Source: JAKSCF01 sp028279945 (GTDB lineage Bacteria > Bacillota > Clostridia > Peptostreptococcales > JAAYPU01). Taken from it: 43,936 nt of DNA. A program made the translations under genes and the position numbers. Location: assembly GCA_028279945.1 (NCBI GenBank), contig JANQMT010000095.1, forward strand, positions 1-43,936, read 5' to 3'. Of the stretch, positions 17,213-24,892 are shown one piece after another. Below the pieces are notes generated by a model. The model was not told the DNA's origin and made no database searches. It saw only the letters and a list, made by a program, of their open reading frames with translations. How positions within the stretch are numbered: position 1 is the stretch's first letter; each line of letters opens with the position of its first letter.

Positions 17213-18108
17213 TGAATTTTGAGACCCAATACAATCAGAAAAAAGAATGGGTAGAAAGCAATTTAGAATCTTTTTTACCAACCCTTGATGTCAAATCTCA
17301 AACATTGTATGATGCGATGTTATATAGCCTGAACGCAGGGGGAAAGAGAATACGGCCCATTTTGTTACTGGCAACCAATGAATTTTGTGGAGGGGACACT
17401 GAAAATGCAATGCCATTTGCTTGTGCTATAGAATATATACATACTTATTCTTTGATTCACGATGACCTGCCTGCCATGGATGATGATGACTATAGAAGAG
17501 GAAAGCCATCCAATCACAAAATTTATGGTGAAGCTGCTGCAATATTAGCAGGTGACGGGTTATTGAATTCGGCTATGGAAATGATATGTCATGACATATA
17601 TCACCATATGGGTGACTTTAAAAATATTAAAAATAAAATTTTAGCTGCAAGAGAAATTTTTACGGCTTCCGGCTGCAAGGGCATGATTGGAGGTCAAATG
17701 GCAGATATTGAAGCTGAAGGAAAGCGGGTTTCAAAGGAGCATTTGGAATATATTCATATGAATAAAACAACAGCTTTGATTATGGCATCTGTCAGAGCAG
17801 GAGCGTTTTTAGGAGGCGCTGGCGAAGCCCTGCTTAAAAATCTTACCTTGTTCTCTAAAAATATTGGTCTTGCATTTCAAATAACGGATGATATATTAGA
17901 TATATGCGGTGATGAAAAATTACTGGGGAAATCTTTAGGAAGCGACATCAAACATGAAAAAACAACTTATCCTTCTCTTTATGGCATAGAGGCGTCAAAA
18001 GAAAAGGTAAAAGCGCTTCATGAAGAATCCTATCAAATATTAGACCGGTATGAAGGTACTGATTTTTTAAAGGCATTGTTAAAGCGATTAATGGATAGAG
18101 GATTTTAA
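17212..18108 (+). CDS. ispA: Polyprenyl synthetase (farnesyl diphosphate synthase type)
   Basis: A trans-prenyltransferase of 298 residues that condenses dimethylallyl or geranyl diphosphate with isopentenyl diphosphate. The first Asp-rich motif DDLPAMD is at about 84-90, followed by DDDYRRGKPSNH, and the second, DDILD, is near residue 228. GGKRIRP (43-49) binds the substrate. It starts on the xseB stop (TAATG). With dxs downstream, it places isoprenoid synthesis around the OLE RNA. The product chain length (C15 or C20) cannot be assigned with certainty. Confidence 0.94.
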   Translation: MNFETQYNQKKEWVESNLESFLPTLDVKSQTLYDAMLYSLNAGGKRIRPILLLATNEFCGGDTENAMPFACAIEYIHTYSLIHDDLPAMDDDDYRRGKPSNHKIYGEAAAILAGDGLLNSAMEMICHDIYHHMGDFKNIKNKILAAREIFTASGCKGMIGGQMADIEAEGKRVSKEHLEYIHMNKTTALIMASVRAGAFLGGAGEALLKNLTLFSKNIGLAFQITDDILDICGDEKLLGKSLGSDIKHEKTTYPSLYGIEASKEKVKALHEESYQILDRYEGTDFLKALLKRLMDRGF

Positions 18109-18121
18109 GGAGGAAAAATAT

Positions 18122-18565
18122 TTGAATGCAATGTACCAGATCTTACACAATGATATATTTATGACAGCAGTTTTAGCATGGCTAATTGCACAAATCCTTA
18201 AGTTTATTTTTCACTTATTGAAACACAAAAAATTAGATTTAACTCGATTTGTGGGATCGGGAGGTATGCCCAGTTCCCATTCAGCTTTTGTAATGGGAAT
18301 ATCTACTGCTGTGGGATTAAAGGTAGGCTTTGATTCTGCAGAATATGCTATTGCACTATGTTTTGCTTTGGTAGTTATGTATGATGCTTCAGGTGTAAGA
18401 CGTGCTGTTGGTATTCAAGCCAATATACTTAACAAGATGATAAGAGATTTAAAAGAATTTAAGCATATTGGTGAGCAAAGCTTGAAGGAATTAGTCGGAC
18501 ATACACCATTTGAAGTTTTGATTGGCGCATTTTTGGGTATTATTATAGCAAACATTGTTATTTGA
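18122..18565 (+). CDS. Divergent PAP2-family membrane protein (YuiD/DUF212 type)
   Basis: A small integral membrane protein of 147 residues with an acid-phosphatase-like motif GGMPSSHSAFVMG (about 47-59), typical of the divergent PAP2 family (YuiD). Such proteins may act on lipid or isoprenyl phosphates, but no activity is established. The start is a TTG: AAGGAGG at 18107-18113 lies 8 nt before it, while the next ATG (18131) would be 17 nt away. It sits between ispA and the OLE RNA. A link to prenyl-phosphate metabolism is inference. Confidence 0.9.
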   Translation: MNAMYQILHNDIFMTAVLAWLIAQILKFIFHLLKHKKLDLTRFVGSGGMPSSHSAFVMGISTAVGLKVGFDSAEYAIALCFALVVMYDASGVRRAVGIQANILNKMIRDLKEFKHIGEQSLKELVGHTPFEVLIGAFLGIIIANIVI

Positions 18566-18589
18566 AATAATATAATAATGTGATATAAT
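18562..18589 (+). promoter_or_regulatory. Candidate sigma-A promoter for the OLE RNA
   Basis: TTGAAA (18562-18567) and TATAAT (18584-18589) are separated by 16 bp. The -35 element overlaps the end of the YuiD-like gene. Transcription would start near 18596, just before the 5' arm of the OLE closing stem. Confidence 0.65.
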
Positions 18590-18595
18590 TTATTG

Positions 18596-19190
18596 TATTC
18601 TCAGAGTGGCGCAGTATTCTAGTCAGTGGAGTCATTTTTGAAGACGGGGCTAAAAATCCGTTGTAGGGCACATCGATGAAGTTCCTGATATTGGCTGCTA
18701 ACGCCCAGTTAGGGGTTTTTATTGGGAGTAAGAAGCGGGGGCGATCCACAATGGCATGTGGGCGTTGACCCTTTCTTCGTGGAGACTCAAAATTTTATTT
18801 TGGGATAAACCTGTAAGTAAGGACCAATTGCAGATTGTCTTTAATACAGCGTAGCCTGCCTTGAGTGGAGCATGGTAGATAGCAAAAATCAGGTAATAAA
18901 GGACCAGGGCCCGGGACTTTTTACCGTTGTTGCTCGAAACCTGAACTGCAAAAGAGGATAAAAAAATGATGTATCTGTAGAGGAAATCTCCTAGACTGTT
19001 CTACTATGAAGTATATTGGGGATTATAGTACGGCCTTAGTGGCAATCCAGTCTTGCTACCGGCGACGGGGCAAAGAAAAATTTGAAGGGAAACCGCTGAT
19101 TAGGCGACTTATCAGTATTTTTTTGGGAAATCCTACTGGACCTAAGCCGTAAAGTTTACTCAATATACTGCCACTCGTAGTATAATTTTA
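18596..19190 (+). ncRNA. ole: OLE RNA (ornate, large, extremophilic noncoding RNA)
   Basis: A block of about 600 nt with no protein gene between the YuiD-like gene and oapA. Its size, its place directly upstream of oapA and amid nusB-xseAB-ispA-dxs, and its structured, GC-richer sequence match the OLE RNA class. The ends pair: GAGTGGC (18604-18610), a GC bulge and AGTAT (18613-18617) against ATACTG and CCACTC (19165-19176), 12 bp in all. A second long-range stem joins ACGG-c-CTTAG (19030-19039) with CTAAGCCGT (19142-19150). In Bacillus halodurans OLE RNA binds the membrane protein OapA and is connected with tolerance to short-chain alcohols, cold and Mg2+. The exact ends are estimated from the promoter and the stem. 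Confidence 0.92.
19164..19189 (+). terminator. Weak terminator-like hairpin at the OLE 3' end
   Basis: TATACT (19164-19169) pairs with AGTATA (19179-19184) around a 9-nt loop, followed by ATTTT. The left arm and loop contain the 3' strand of the OLE closing stem, so the two structures exclude each other. The stem is short and the T-run poor. Confidence 0.35.
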
Positions 19191-19213
19191 GTAGTATTTA
19201 AATTGGTGAATAA

Positions 19214-19795
19214 ATGAAAAATCATAAATCAAAATTAGAAATTAAAATAAAATATATCAGACTAAAATGGGTTATGCTCATAACATTATGGACTTTTGGG
19301 TTATCGGTGTTTATGAGTTTTTTTTCTGACCTAATATTGCGTAATGTCAACATGTTTTTTTCTTTTTTATTATTACTTGCCATTATTTTCCTGGGTATTA
19401 TATTCGATATAATAGGCATTGCCGTAACAGCAGTAGATGAGCGCCCATTTCACTCTATGGCATCTGCAAAAGTGGCAGGTGCTTTACAGTCTATAAAAAT
19501 GATAAAAAACGCCAGCAAAGTGTCCAATATATGTAATGATGTTATTGGAGATATATGCGGCATCATCAGTGGTGCATCAGCTACTTTTATAGTGGTTCGG
19601 GCGGTTCAAATATATCCATATATAAATATTGGGTTATTTACTGTTTTAGTCAGTAGTCTGGCAGCATCTTTGACAGTGGGTGGTAAAGCCGTAGGAAAAG
19701 ATATTGCCATTAATTATTCTAAGGGTATTATAAAAATTTGTGGAAGAATATTATATAGTATAGAAAATACGTTAAAATTAAAAATATTACGATAA
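19214..19795 (+). CDS. oapA: OLE-associated membrane protein OapA
   Basis: The membrane partner of OLE RNA. The 193-residue product has a very basic N-terminus (residues 2-19, rich in Lys and Arg), membrane segments near 19-38, 46-66, 115-132 and 137-155, and a DxxxD motif (D109, D113), a feature noted as important in the family. FDIIGIAVTAVDERPFHSM (64-82) is a further distinctive block. The gene begins directly after the OLE RNA with a GGTGA ribosome site and is followed 20 bases later by dxs. In other species OapA binds OLE RNA and brings it to the membrane. Confidence 0.92.
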   Translation: MKNHKSKLEIKIKYIRLKWVMLITLWTFGLSVFMSFFSDLILRNVNMFFSFLLLLAIIFLGIIFDIIGIAVTAVDERPFHSMASAKVAGALQSIKMIKNASKVSNICNDVIGDICGIISGASATFIVVRAVQIYPYINIGLFTVLVSSLAASLTVGGKAVGKDIAINYSKGIIKICGRILYSIENTLKLKILR

Positions 19796-19815
19796 AGATA
19801 AAAGGATGAATTGGA

Positions 19816-21684
19816 ATGAACTACATTAAGAATATAAAGTCGCCTGATGATATAAAGTCTTTATCTGAAAAAGAATTGGATTTACTGGCATGTGAGATCA
19901 GAGATTTTTTAATCGAAAAAGTATCTAAATCCGGAGGACACTTAGCCTCTAATTTGGGAATTGTAGAGCTTACCATTGCACTGCATTTCGTGCTGAATAC
20001 GCCCTATGACAAGATAATCTGGGATGTAGGGCATCAATCCTATGTACATAAGATATTAACGGGTCGATGGCATCAATTTGATGGTTTACGTCAATTTGAG
20101 GGATTGAGTGGTTTTCCTAAAAAAGCAGAAAGCCCACATGACATTTTTGATGCAGGTCATAGCAGCAACTCTATTTCTGTGGGATTAGGTATTGTAAAAG
20201 CAAGAGATATTAAAAATGAAGATTTTTCGGTTGTATCGGTCATCGGTGATGGGGCACTTACAGGCGGCATTGCATTTGAAGCTTTGAATAATGCAGGATA
20301 TAAGAATTCTAATTTTATTATTATCATCAACGATAATGAAATGTCTATATCACAGAATATAGGCGGGATATCGTCTTATTTGACAGGTTTAAGAACAGCT
20401 CCTGCGTATACTCAGGTTAAGAAACAAGTCAAATCAATACTCAACAAGATACCAAAAGCGGGAAATACCATATATTCAGGCTTAGAAAAATTTCGGGATG
20501 CTGTGAAGTATACTTTGGTTCCCGGTATCGTATTTGAAGAACTTGGATTCACTTTTTTAGGACCTGTTGATGGACATAATATCCAAGAGTTGATTTCCGT
20601 GATTCAAAATGCTAGGAATTTGGAATGTCCGGTTATTATCCATACCATTACTAAAAAAGGAAAAGGTTATTTGAATGCGGAAAAGCAGCCTCATAGATTT
20701 CACGGAATTGCTCCGTTTGATCCGGAAACCGGAGTGGTAAAACAATCTTCAAATCATGTTACTTATTCTAAGGTATTTGGTGATCAACTGGTAAAAATAG
20801 CTGATGGCGATGAACGGATCGTAGCCATAACGGCAGCTATGACAGATGGTACCGGGCTTAAGCCTTTTTCTCATAAACATCCTCATCGTTTTTTTGATGT
20901 TGGTATTGCAGAACAACATGCCGTATCCTTTGCTGCAGGTTTGGCAATCAATGGAATGAAACCGGTGGTGTCCATTTACTCTACATTTTTACAAAGAGCT
21001 TATGACGAAATTATGATGGATATATGTTTACAAAATTTACCGGTTGTATTATGTGTGGATCGAAGCGGTGTTGTAGGTGAAGATGGTGAAACCCATCATG
21101 GTATATATGATATTTCTTATTTAAGTCATATGCCGAATTTGACAATACTGTCACCGAAGGATGGTATAGAACTACAAGCTATGATGGCGTACGCGGTCAA
21201 ATTAGATCAACCATGTGTTATCAAATATCCTCGTGGCAAAGCCGGCGATATGTCATATGTCAGTCAAGATTATGCAATAACAGGAAAAGCTGAAATATTA
21301 AAAGAAGGTTCAGATATTTGTCTCATAGCAGTAGGTAGAATGGTTGAACAAGCATACGCGGCAGCAGAAATATTGCAAGAAAAGGATATCGCAGCCTCAG
21401 TCATCAATACACGTTTTATCAAACCATTAGACGAGGCAACCATATTACCGATTATCAATAAAACTAAAAACATTATCACCGTTGAAGATAATACTTTTAC
21501 AGGTGGTGTTGGAAATATCATTGCTTCCTTAATCCAAAGAAATCAATTGAAGGGCATTAATCAGTTGATGATGAGCTGGCCGGATGAGTTTATTGAGCAT
21601 GGTTCGGTTAAAGAATTAGATAAAAAATATGGATTAACTGTAGAGGCCATTGTGAACAACGCATTAAAGGTAATGGATAGGTGA
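19816..21684 (+). CDS. dxs: 1-deoxy-D-xylulose-5-phosphate synthase
   Basis: The thiamine-diphosphate enzyme that condenses pyruvate and glyceraldehyde 3-phosphate, the first step of the MEP isoprenoid pathway. The 622-residue product shows SGGHLASNLGIVELT (39-53), WDVGHQSYVHK, the ThDP/Mg motif GDGALTGG (144-151) with NDN at 172-174, the pyrimidine-domain motif GVVGEDGETHHG, and the C-terminal transketolase domain. The length is standard. It is co-transcribed with oapA upstream and tlyA downstream (4-nt gap). Confidence 0.98.
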   Translation: MNYIKNIKSPDDIKSLSEKELDLLACEIRDFLIEKVSKSGGHLASNLGIVELTIALHFVLNTPYDKIIWDVGHQSYVHKILTGRWHQFDGLRQFEGLSGFPKKAESPHDIFDAGHSSNSISVGLGIVKARDIKNEDFSVVSVIGDGALTGGIAFEALNNAGYKNSNFIIIINDNEMSISQNIGGISSYLTGLRTAPAYTQVKKQVKSILNKIPKAGNTIYSGLEKFRDAVKYTLVPGIVFEELGFTFLGPVDGHNIQELISVIQNARNLECPVIIHTITKKGKGYLNAEKQPHRFHGIAPFDPETGVVKQSSNHVTYSKVFGDQLVKIADGDERIVAITAAMTDGTGLKPFSHKHPHRFFDVGIAEQHAVSFAAGLAINGMKPVVSIYSTFLQRAYDEIMMDICLQNLPVVLCVDRSGVVGEDGETHHGIYDISYLSHMPNLTILSPKDGIELQAMMAYAVKLDQPCVIKYPRGKAGDMSYVSQDYAITGKAEILKEGSDICLIAVGRMVEQAYAAAEILQEKDIAASVINTRFIKPLDEATILPIINKTKNIITVEDNTFTGGVGNIIASLIQRNQLKGINQLMMSWPDEFIEHGSVKELDKKYGLTVEAIVNNALKVMDR

Positions 21685-21688
21685 GCCA

Positions 21689-22495
21689 ATGGAAAAAAAA
21701 GAAAGACTGGACGTCCTTTTGGTAGAAAAAGGATTATATGAGACCAGAGAAAAAGCAAAACGTGCCATTATGGCAGGTATTGTTTATATTAACAATCAAA
21801 AGATAGATAAAGCGGGAACACAGGTGAGTAAATCGTCAGATATTTTCATAAAAAGTGATATTTGCCCCTATGTAAGCAGAGGCGGATTGAAGCTGAAGAA
21901 AGCAATTGAAGCTTTTCAGCTCAATATGGAGGGTGATATTACTTTAGATATAGGCGCATCTACAGGAGGATTTACGGATTGTATGCTCAAAAATGGTGCT
22001 GTAAAAACCTACGCTGTAGATGTAGGATATGGGCAGCTGGACTGGAAGCTAAGAAATGATTCCAGAGTTATTAATATGGAGAAGACCAATATTCGATATG
22101 TTACTAAAGAGGATATCCCGGATCCAATAGATTTTACTTCCATTGACGTTTCATTTATTTCGCTGACCTTAGTTTTACCTGTAGCTTATGAATTACTAAA
22201 AGAAAACGGTGAACTCGTTTGTTTGATTAAACCCCAATTTGAAGCGGGTAGACAACAAGTAGGTAAAAATGGTATAGTAAGAGATAAAAAAATACATATT
22301 GAAGTCATTCATAAAATAACATCTTTTGCAAGTGAATTAGGCTTTGCAGTAAAAGCTTTAACATTTTCTCCTGTGACAGGGACTAAAGGCAATATCGAGT
22401 ACTTATTACATTTGCAAAAATCAGAAGAGAGCTGTGACTCAATCCATAATGTTGAAGACACTGTGGAAAGTGCGCACTTAGAACTCAAAAAATAA
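21689..22495 (+). CDS. tlyA: TlyA-family rRNA methyltransferase (YqxC)
   Basis: A protein of 268 residues with an N-terminal S4 RNA-binding domain (about 5-60) and a C-terminal FtsJ-like methyltransferase domain with the S-adenosylmethionine loop DIGASTGGFTDC (87-98), then DVGYGQLDW and LIKPQFEAG. The family 2'-O-methylates rRNA cytidines in some bacteria and was earlier called hemolysin. It follows dxs as in Bacillus (yqxC); the usual argR/recN neighbours are not present. The start at 21689 overlaps no other gene. Confidence 0.93.
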   Translation: MEKKERLDVLLVEKGLYETREKAKRAIMAGIVYINNQKIDKAGTQVSKSSDIFIKSDICPYVSRGGLKLKKAIEAFQLNMEGDITLDIGASTGGFTDCMLKNGAVKTYAVDVGYGQLDWKLRNDSRVINMEKTNIRYVTKEDIPDPIDFTSIDVSFISLTLVLPVAYELLKENGELVCLIKPQFEAGRQQVGKNGIVRDKKIHIEVIHKITSFASELGFAVKALTFSPVTGTKGNIEYLLHLQKSEESCDSIHNVEDTVESAHLELKK

Positions 22496-22523
22496 TAATC
22501 TGGGCTAAAGGTTGGTGAAAAAA

Positions 22524-23747
22524 ATGAAGTTTTCGAGAAAATTAAAAAGCATGGATCATTCCCCCATCAGAAAGTTTTATAAATATGCTGAGGATGCGAA
22601 AAATAAAGGGAAAAAGGTCTATCATTTAAATATTGGTCAGCCCGACATAAAAACACCGGATGTTTTTATTAATGCCATTAAAAACTTTGCGGATGAGATT
22701 GTAGCATATATGCCTTCTCAAGGTATTCCTGAACTGATTACCCAAATAAGGAAATATTATGAGCGACATGATGTATTTTTCGATGATGAGAATATCATAA
22801 TAACAAATGGTGGTAGTGAAGCTTTGACTTTCACACTATTAAGTATTACAAATGAAGGCGATGAAATCATTGTTCCGGAACCTTACTATTCTAATTATAA
22901 TATATTTATTAAAGGCACCGGGGCCAAAATAGTGCCCATAACCACCCGAGCAGAAAATGGATTTCACTTTGCAAGGGAAGAAGAGATTGAAAATCGAATC
23001 ACCAAAAGAACCAAAGCAATACTCTTGACCAATCCCGGGAATCCTACCGGAACAGTGTTAACTTTAAAGGAAATGAGAATGATTGCTGATATTGCAAAAA
23101 AACATAATATTTTTATCATTTCGGATGAAGTGTATCGTGAATTTGTATATAACGGCACGCCTGTAACCAGCTTTGGCCAATTGCCTGATGTAACCGATCG
23201 AGTTATTCTTATCGATAGTGTTTCCAAACGTTTTAGCGCTTGTGGCGCAAGAATAGGCGCATTGCTCACAAAAAATGAAGAGTTACTGGACCATGTCTTG
23301 AAGCTTTGTCAAGGGAGATTATCATGTTCTACATTGGATATGGTAGGCGCTGCTGAGCTTTATAAGTTACCTCACACATATTTTAATGATATAAAAAAAG
23401 AATACCAAAAAAGAAGAGATATTGTTTATGATATATTAAGCCCAATAGAAGGTGTGGTTTGCAGAAAACCTTCAGGCGCGTTTTATTTAACCGTAAAGCT
23501 TCCGGTTGACAATGCAGAAGAATTTTTAGTATGGATGCTTACATCCTTTGATATCGATAATGAAACCGTTATGTTTGCGCCTATTGAAGGATTTTATGAA
23601 ACGCCGGGATTAGGTAAAGATGAAATAAGATTGGCCTATGTTCTGAACGAAAAAGACTTAACCAAGGCAATGTGCATCTTAAAAGCCGGACTAGAAAAAT
23701 ATCGATTGTTAACTTGCGATGATTGGGATAAAAAAACCGAAAAATAA
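22524..23747 (+). CDS. PLP-dependent class I/II aminotransferase
   Basis: A fold-type I aminotransferase of about 407 residues. The PLP lysine is K235 in SVSKRFSACGARIG. Other signs are NPGNPTG (N170), SDEVYREF (D201) and NIGQPDIKTP near the N-terminus. It resembles the aspartate/aromatic aminotransferase-like proteins of Clostridia; the amino donor is not predictable. I choose the ATG at 22524 with GGTGA before it; a TTG at 22512 is also in frame. It is the last gene before a strong terminator and may belong to the same transcript as tlyA. Confidence 0.92.
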   Translation: MKFSRKLKSMDHSPIRKFYKYAEDAKNKGKKVYHLNIGQPDIKTPDVFINAIKNFADEIVAYMPSQGIPELITQIRKYYERHDVFFDDENIIITNGGSEALTFTLLSITNEGDEIIVPEPYYSNYNIFIKGTGAKIVPITTRAENGFHFAREEEIENRITKRTKAILLTNPGNPTGTVLTLKEMRMIADIAKKHNIFIISDEVYREFVYNGTPVTSFGQLPDVTDRVILIDSVSKRFSACGARIGALLTKNEELLDHVLKLCQGRLSCSTLDMVGAAELYKLPHTYFNDIKKEYQKRRDIVYDILSPIEGVVCRKPSGAFYLTVKLPVDNAEEFLVWMLTSFDIDNETVMFAPIEGFYETPGLGKDEIRLAYVLNEKDLTKAMCILKAGLEKYRLLTCDDWDKKTEK

Positions 23748-23757
23748 TAAATGGATC

Positions 23758-23799
23758 AAAAGACGCTTGAAAGAAATTTTTTTCAAGCGTCTTTTTTTT
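23758..23799 (+). terminator. Strong rho-independent terminator
   Basis: AAAAGACGCTTGAAA pairs perfectly with TTTCAAGCGTCTTTT around a short loop and runs into eight T. It ends the long OLE-dxs-tlyA-aminotransferase region. Confidence 0.93.
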
Positions 23800-23865
23800 A
23801 TGGTTTAATTTTTTAGTGCTGCAGGATATTTGGACTAAGATTGAAATGATTCATCAGAAAATGCA

Positions 23866-23894
23866 TTGACTTTTATGTCTTCTTCCAATACAAT
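23866..23894 (+). promoter_or_regulatory. Promoter of the IclR-family gene
   Basis: TTGACT (23866-23871) and TACAAT (23889-23894) with a 17-bp spacer. Transcription would start near 23901, just before a palindrome. Confidence 0.65.
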
Positions 23895-23913
23895 AAAATC
23901 AACTCAACAAAAA

Positions 23914-23940
23914 CGGAACTATGTTCCGAATATTGGAACA
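23914..23940. promoter_or_regulatory. Overlapping palindromes, probable IclR operator
   Basis: CGGAAC-TAT-GTTCCG (23914-23928) is a perfect inverted repeat. Its right half also pairs with GGAAC at 23935-23939 across a 7-nt spacer. The three half-sites lie between the promoter and the ribosome site, where a bound regulator would block transcription. Autoregulation by the IclR protein is the natural reading. Confidence 0.6.
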
Positions 23941-23945
23941 AGGAG

Positions 23946-24704
23946 GTGAAACTGATAAATAGTGAAGAAAAATCATTAAATGGTTCGTTGATGAAGACCG
24001 TTGATATACTCGATTTATTTATTAAACATCATAATGAATTAGGGATCAGTGATATAACAAAACTTACCGGTTTTCCAAAAACAACTGTATTTAGATTGGT
24101 AAATACTATGGAGCAAATCGGCTTTTTAGACAAAAATATTCAAAGTAAAAAATACAAACTGGGAATGAAATTATTTCAATATGGATCTTTATATAAAGAT
24201 CAAATCGATCTACGTAAAATTTCATTACCCTATATGAAAATGTTATCGGAACTTTTTGATGAAACCGTAAATCTCAATGTTTTAAAACATGGGAAAAGGG
24301 TTTGTATTGAATGCATTGAATCCAAAAGAATTATAAGAAATTTTGTTGAGGTTGGATTGATTTGTGATTTAAAATATGGTGCTTCAGGAAAATCTATGTT
24401 GGCATTCTTATCTCAGGAGGCCATTAATCATATATTAGATGAATGCACAGAAGAAGTAAGAATAAAAAAAATGGATGATTTAAAAGAGATAAGATTAAAA
24501 GGATATGCGCTTTCACATAGTGAACGGGCAGAGGGCGCAAGTTCCATTTCTTGTCCTATTTTCAACAGCGATAAACAAGTAGAGGGAAGTATTACGGTTT
24601 CAGGTCCAACCATTAGATTTACGGAAGAATTAATCGTAGAAATAAAAAAGAAACTTCTACAGCTATCTCGAGAAATATCAATAAAAAATGGAGCGGTATT
24701 TTAA
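23946..24704 (+). CDS. IclR-family transcriptional regulator
   Basis: A regulator of about 250 residues with an N-terminal winged helix (about 13-75: LMKTVDILDLF, GISDITKLTGFPKTTVFRLVNTM) and a C-terminal IclR effector domain (about 85-248, with GASGKSMLAFL and ERAEGASSISCPIF). It probably controls the following transporter, hydratase and lyase genes in response to an organic acid. The start is odd: a perfect AAGGAGGTGA ribosome site contains the GTG at 23946, and the codon at the usual spacing is CTG at 23952. The next in-frame ATG, at 23991, would remove residues just before the HTH. Confidence 0.92.
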   Translation: MKLINSEEKSLNGSLMKTVDILDLFIKHHNELGISDITKLTGFPKTTVFRLVNTMEQIGFLDKNIQSKKYKLGMKLFQYGSLYKDQIDLRKISLPYMKMLSELFDETVNLNVLKHGKRVCIECIESKRIIRNFVEVGLICDLKYGASGKSMLAFLSQEAINHILDECTEEVRIKKMDDLKEIRLKGYALSHSERAEGASSISCPIFNSDKQVEGSITVSGPTIRFTEELIVEIKKKLLQLSREISIKNGAVF

Positions 24705-24714
24705 AAATAAAAGC

Positions 24715-24786
24715 GACATCCCCCTTGAATAATACTATAGAACTCTTGCCGGTTTTCATATAGGTATATGTTCAAGAGAGACATCC
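24715..24786. repeat. Direct repeats flanking alternative hairpins after iclR gene
   Basis: GACATCC occurs at 24715-24721 and again at 24780-24786. Between them CTTGAA (24724-24729) can pair with TTCAAG (24771-24776), or CTCTTG (24743-24748) with CAAGAG (24773-24778). The two stems share bases and exclude each other. No T-run follows, so it is not a simple terminator. Confidence 0.45.
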
Positions 24787-24892
24787 ATTTTATTATACAT
24801 AACGGATACCGAAAGTCAAGTCAATGCAATTAATGAAAAATACTATTTATGACTTTTTTTTGTTGAGTTAAAAAACAATAAGGAGTAAAAAT

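Noticed and set aside
18690..18722. Terminator-like sequence inside the OLE block (CTAAC, loop, GTTAG, then GGGGTTTTT)
   Set aside because: The stem is short and the T-run is separated by G residues. It is better explained as part of the OLE fold, whose 3' half and closing stem lie further downstream.
18558..18749. Small minus-strand open frame opposite the YuiD end and the OLE 5' region
   Set aside because: It has no ribosome site or recognisable protein features and lies across the structured RNA.
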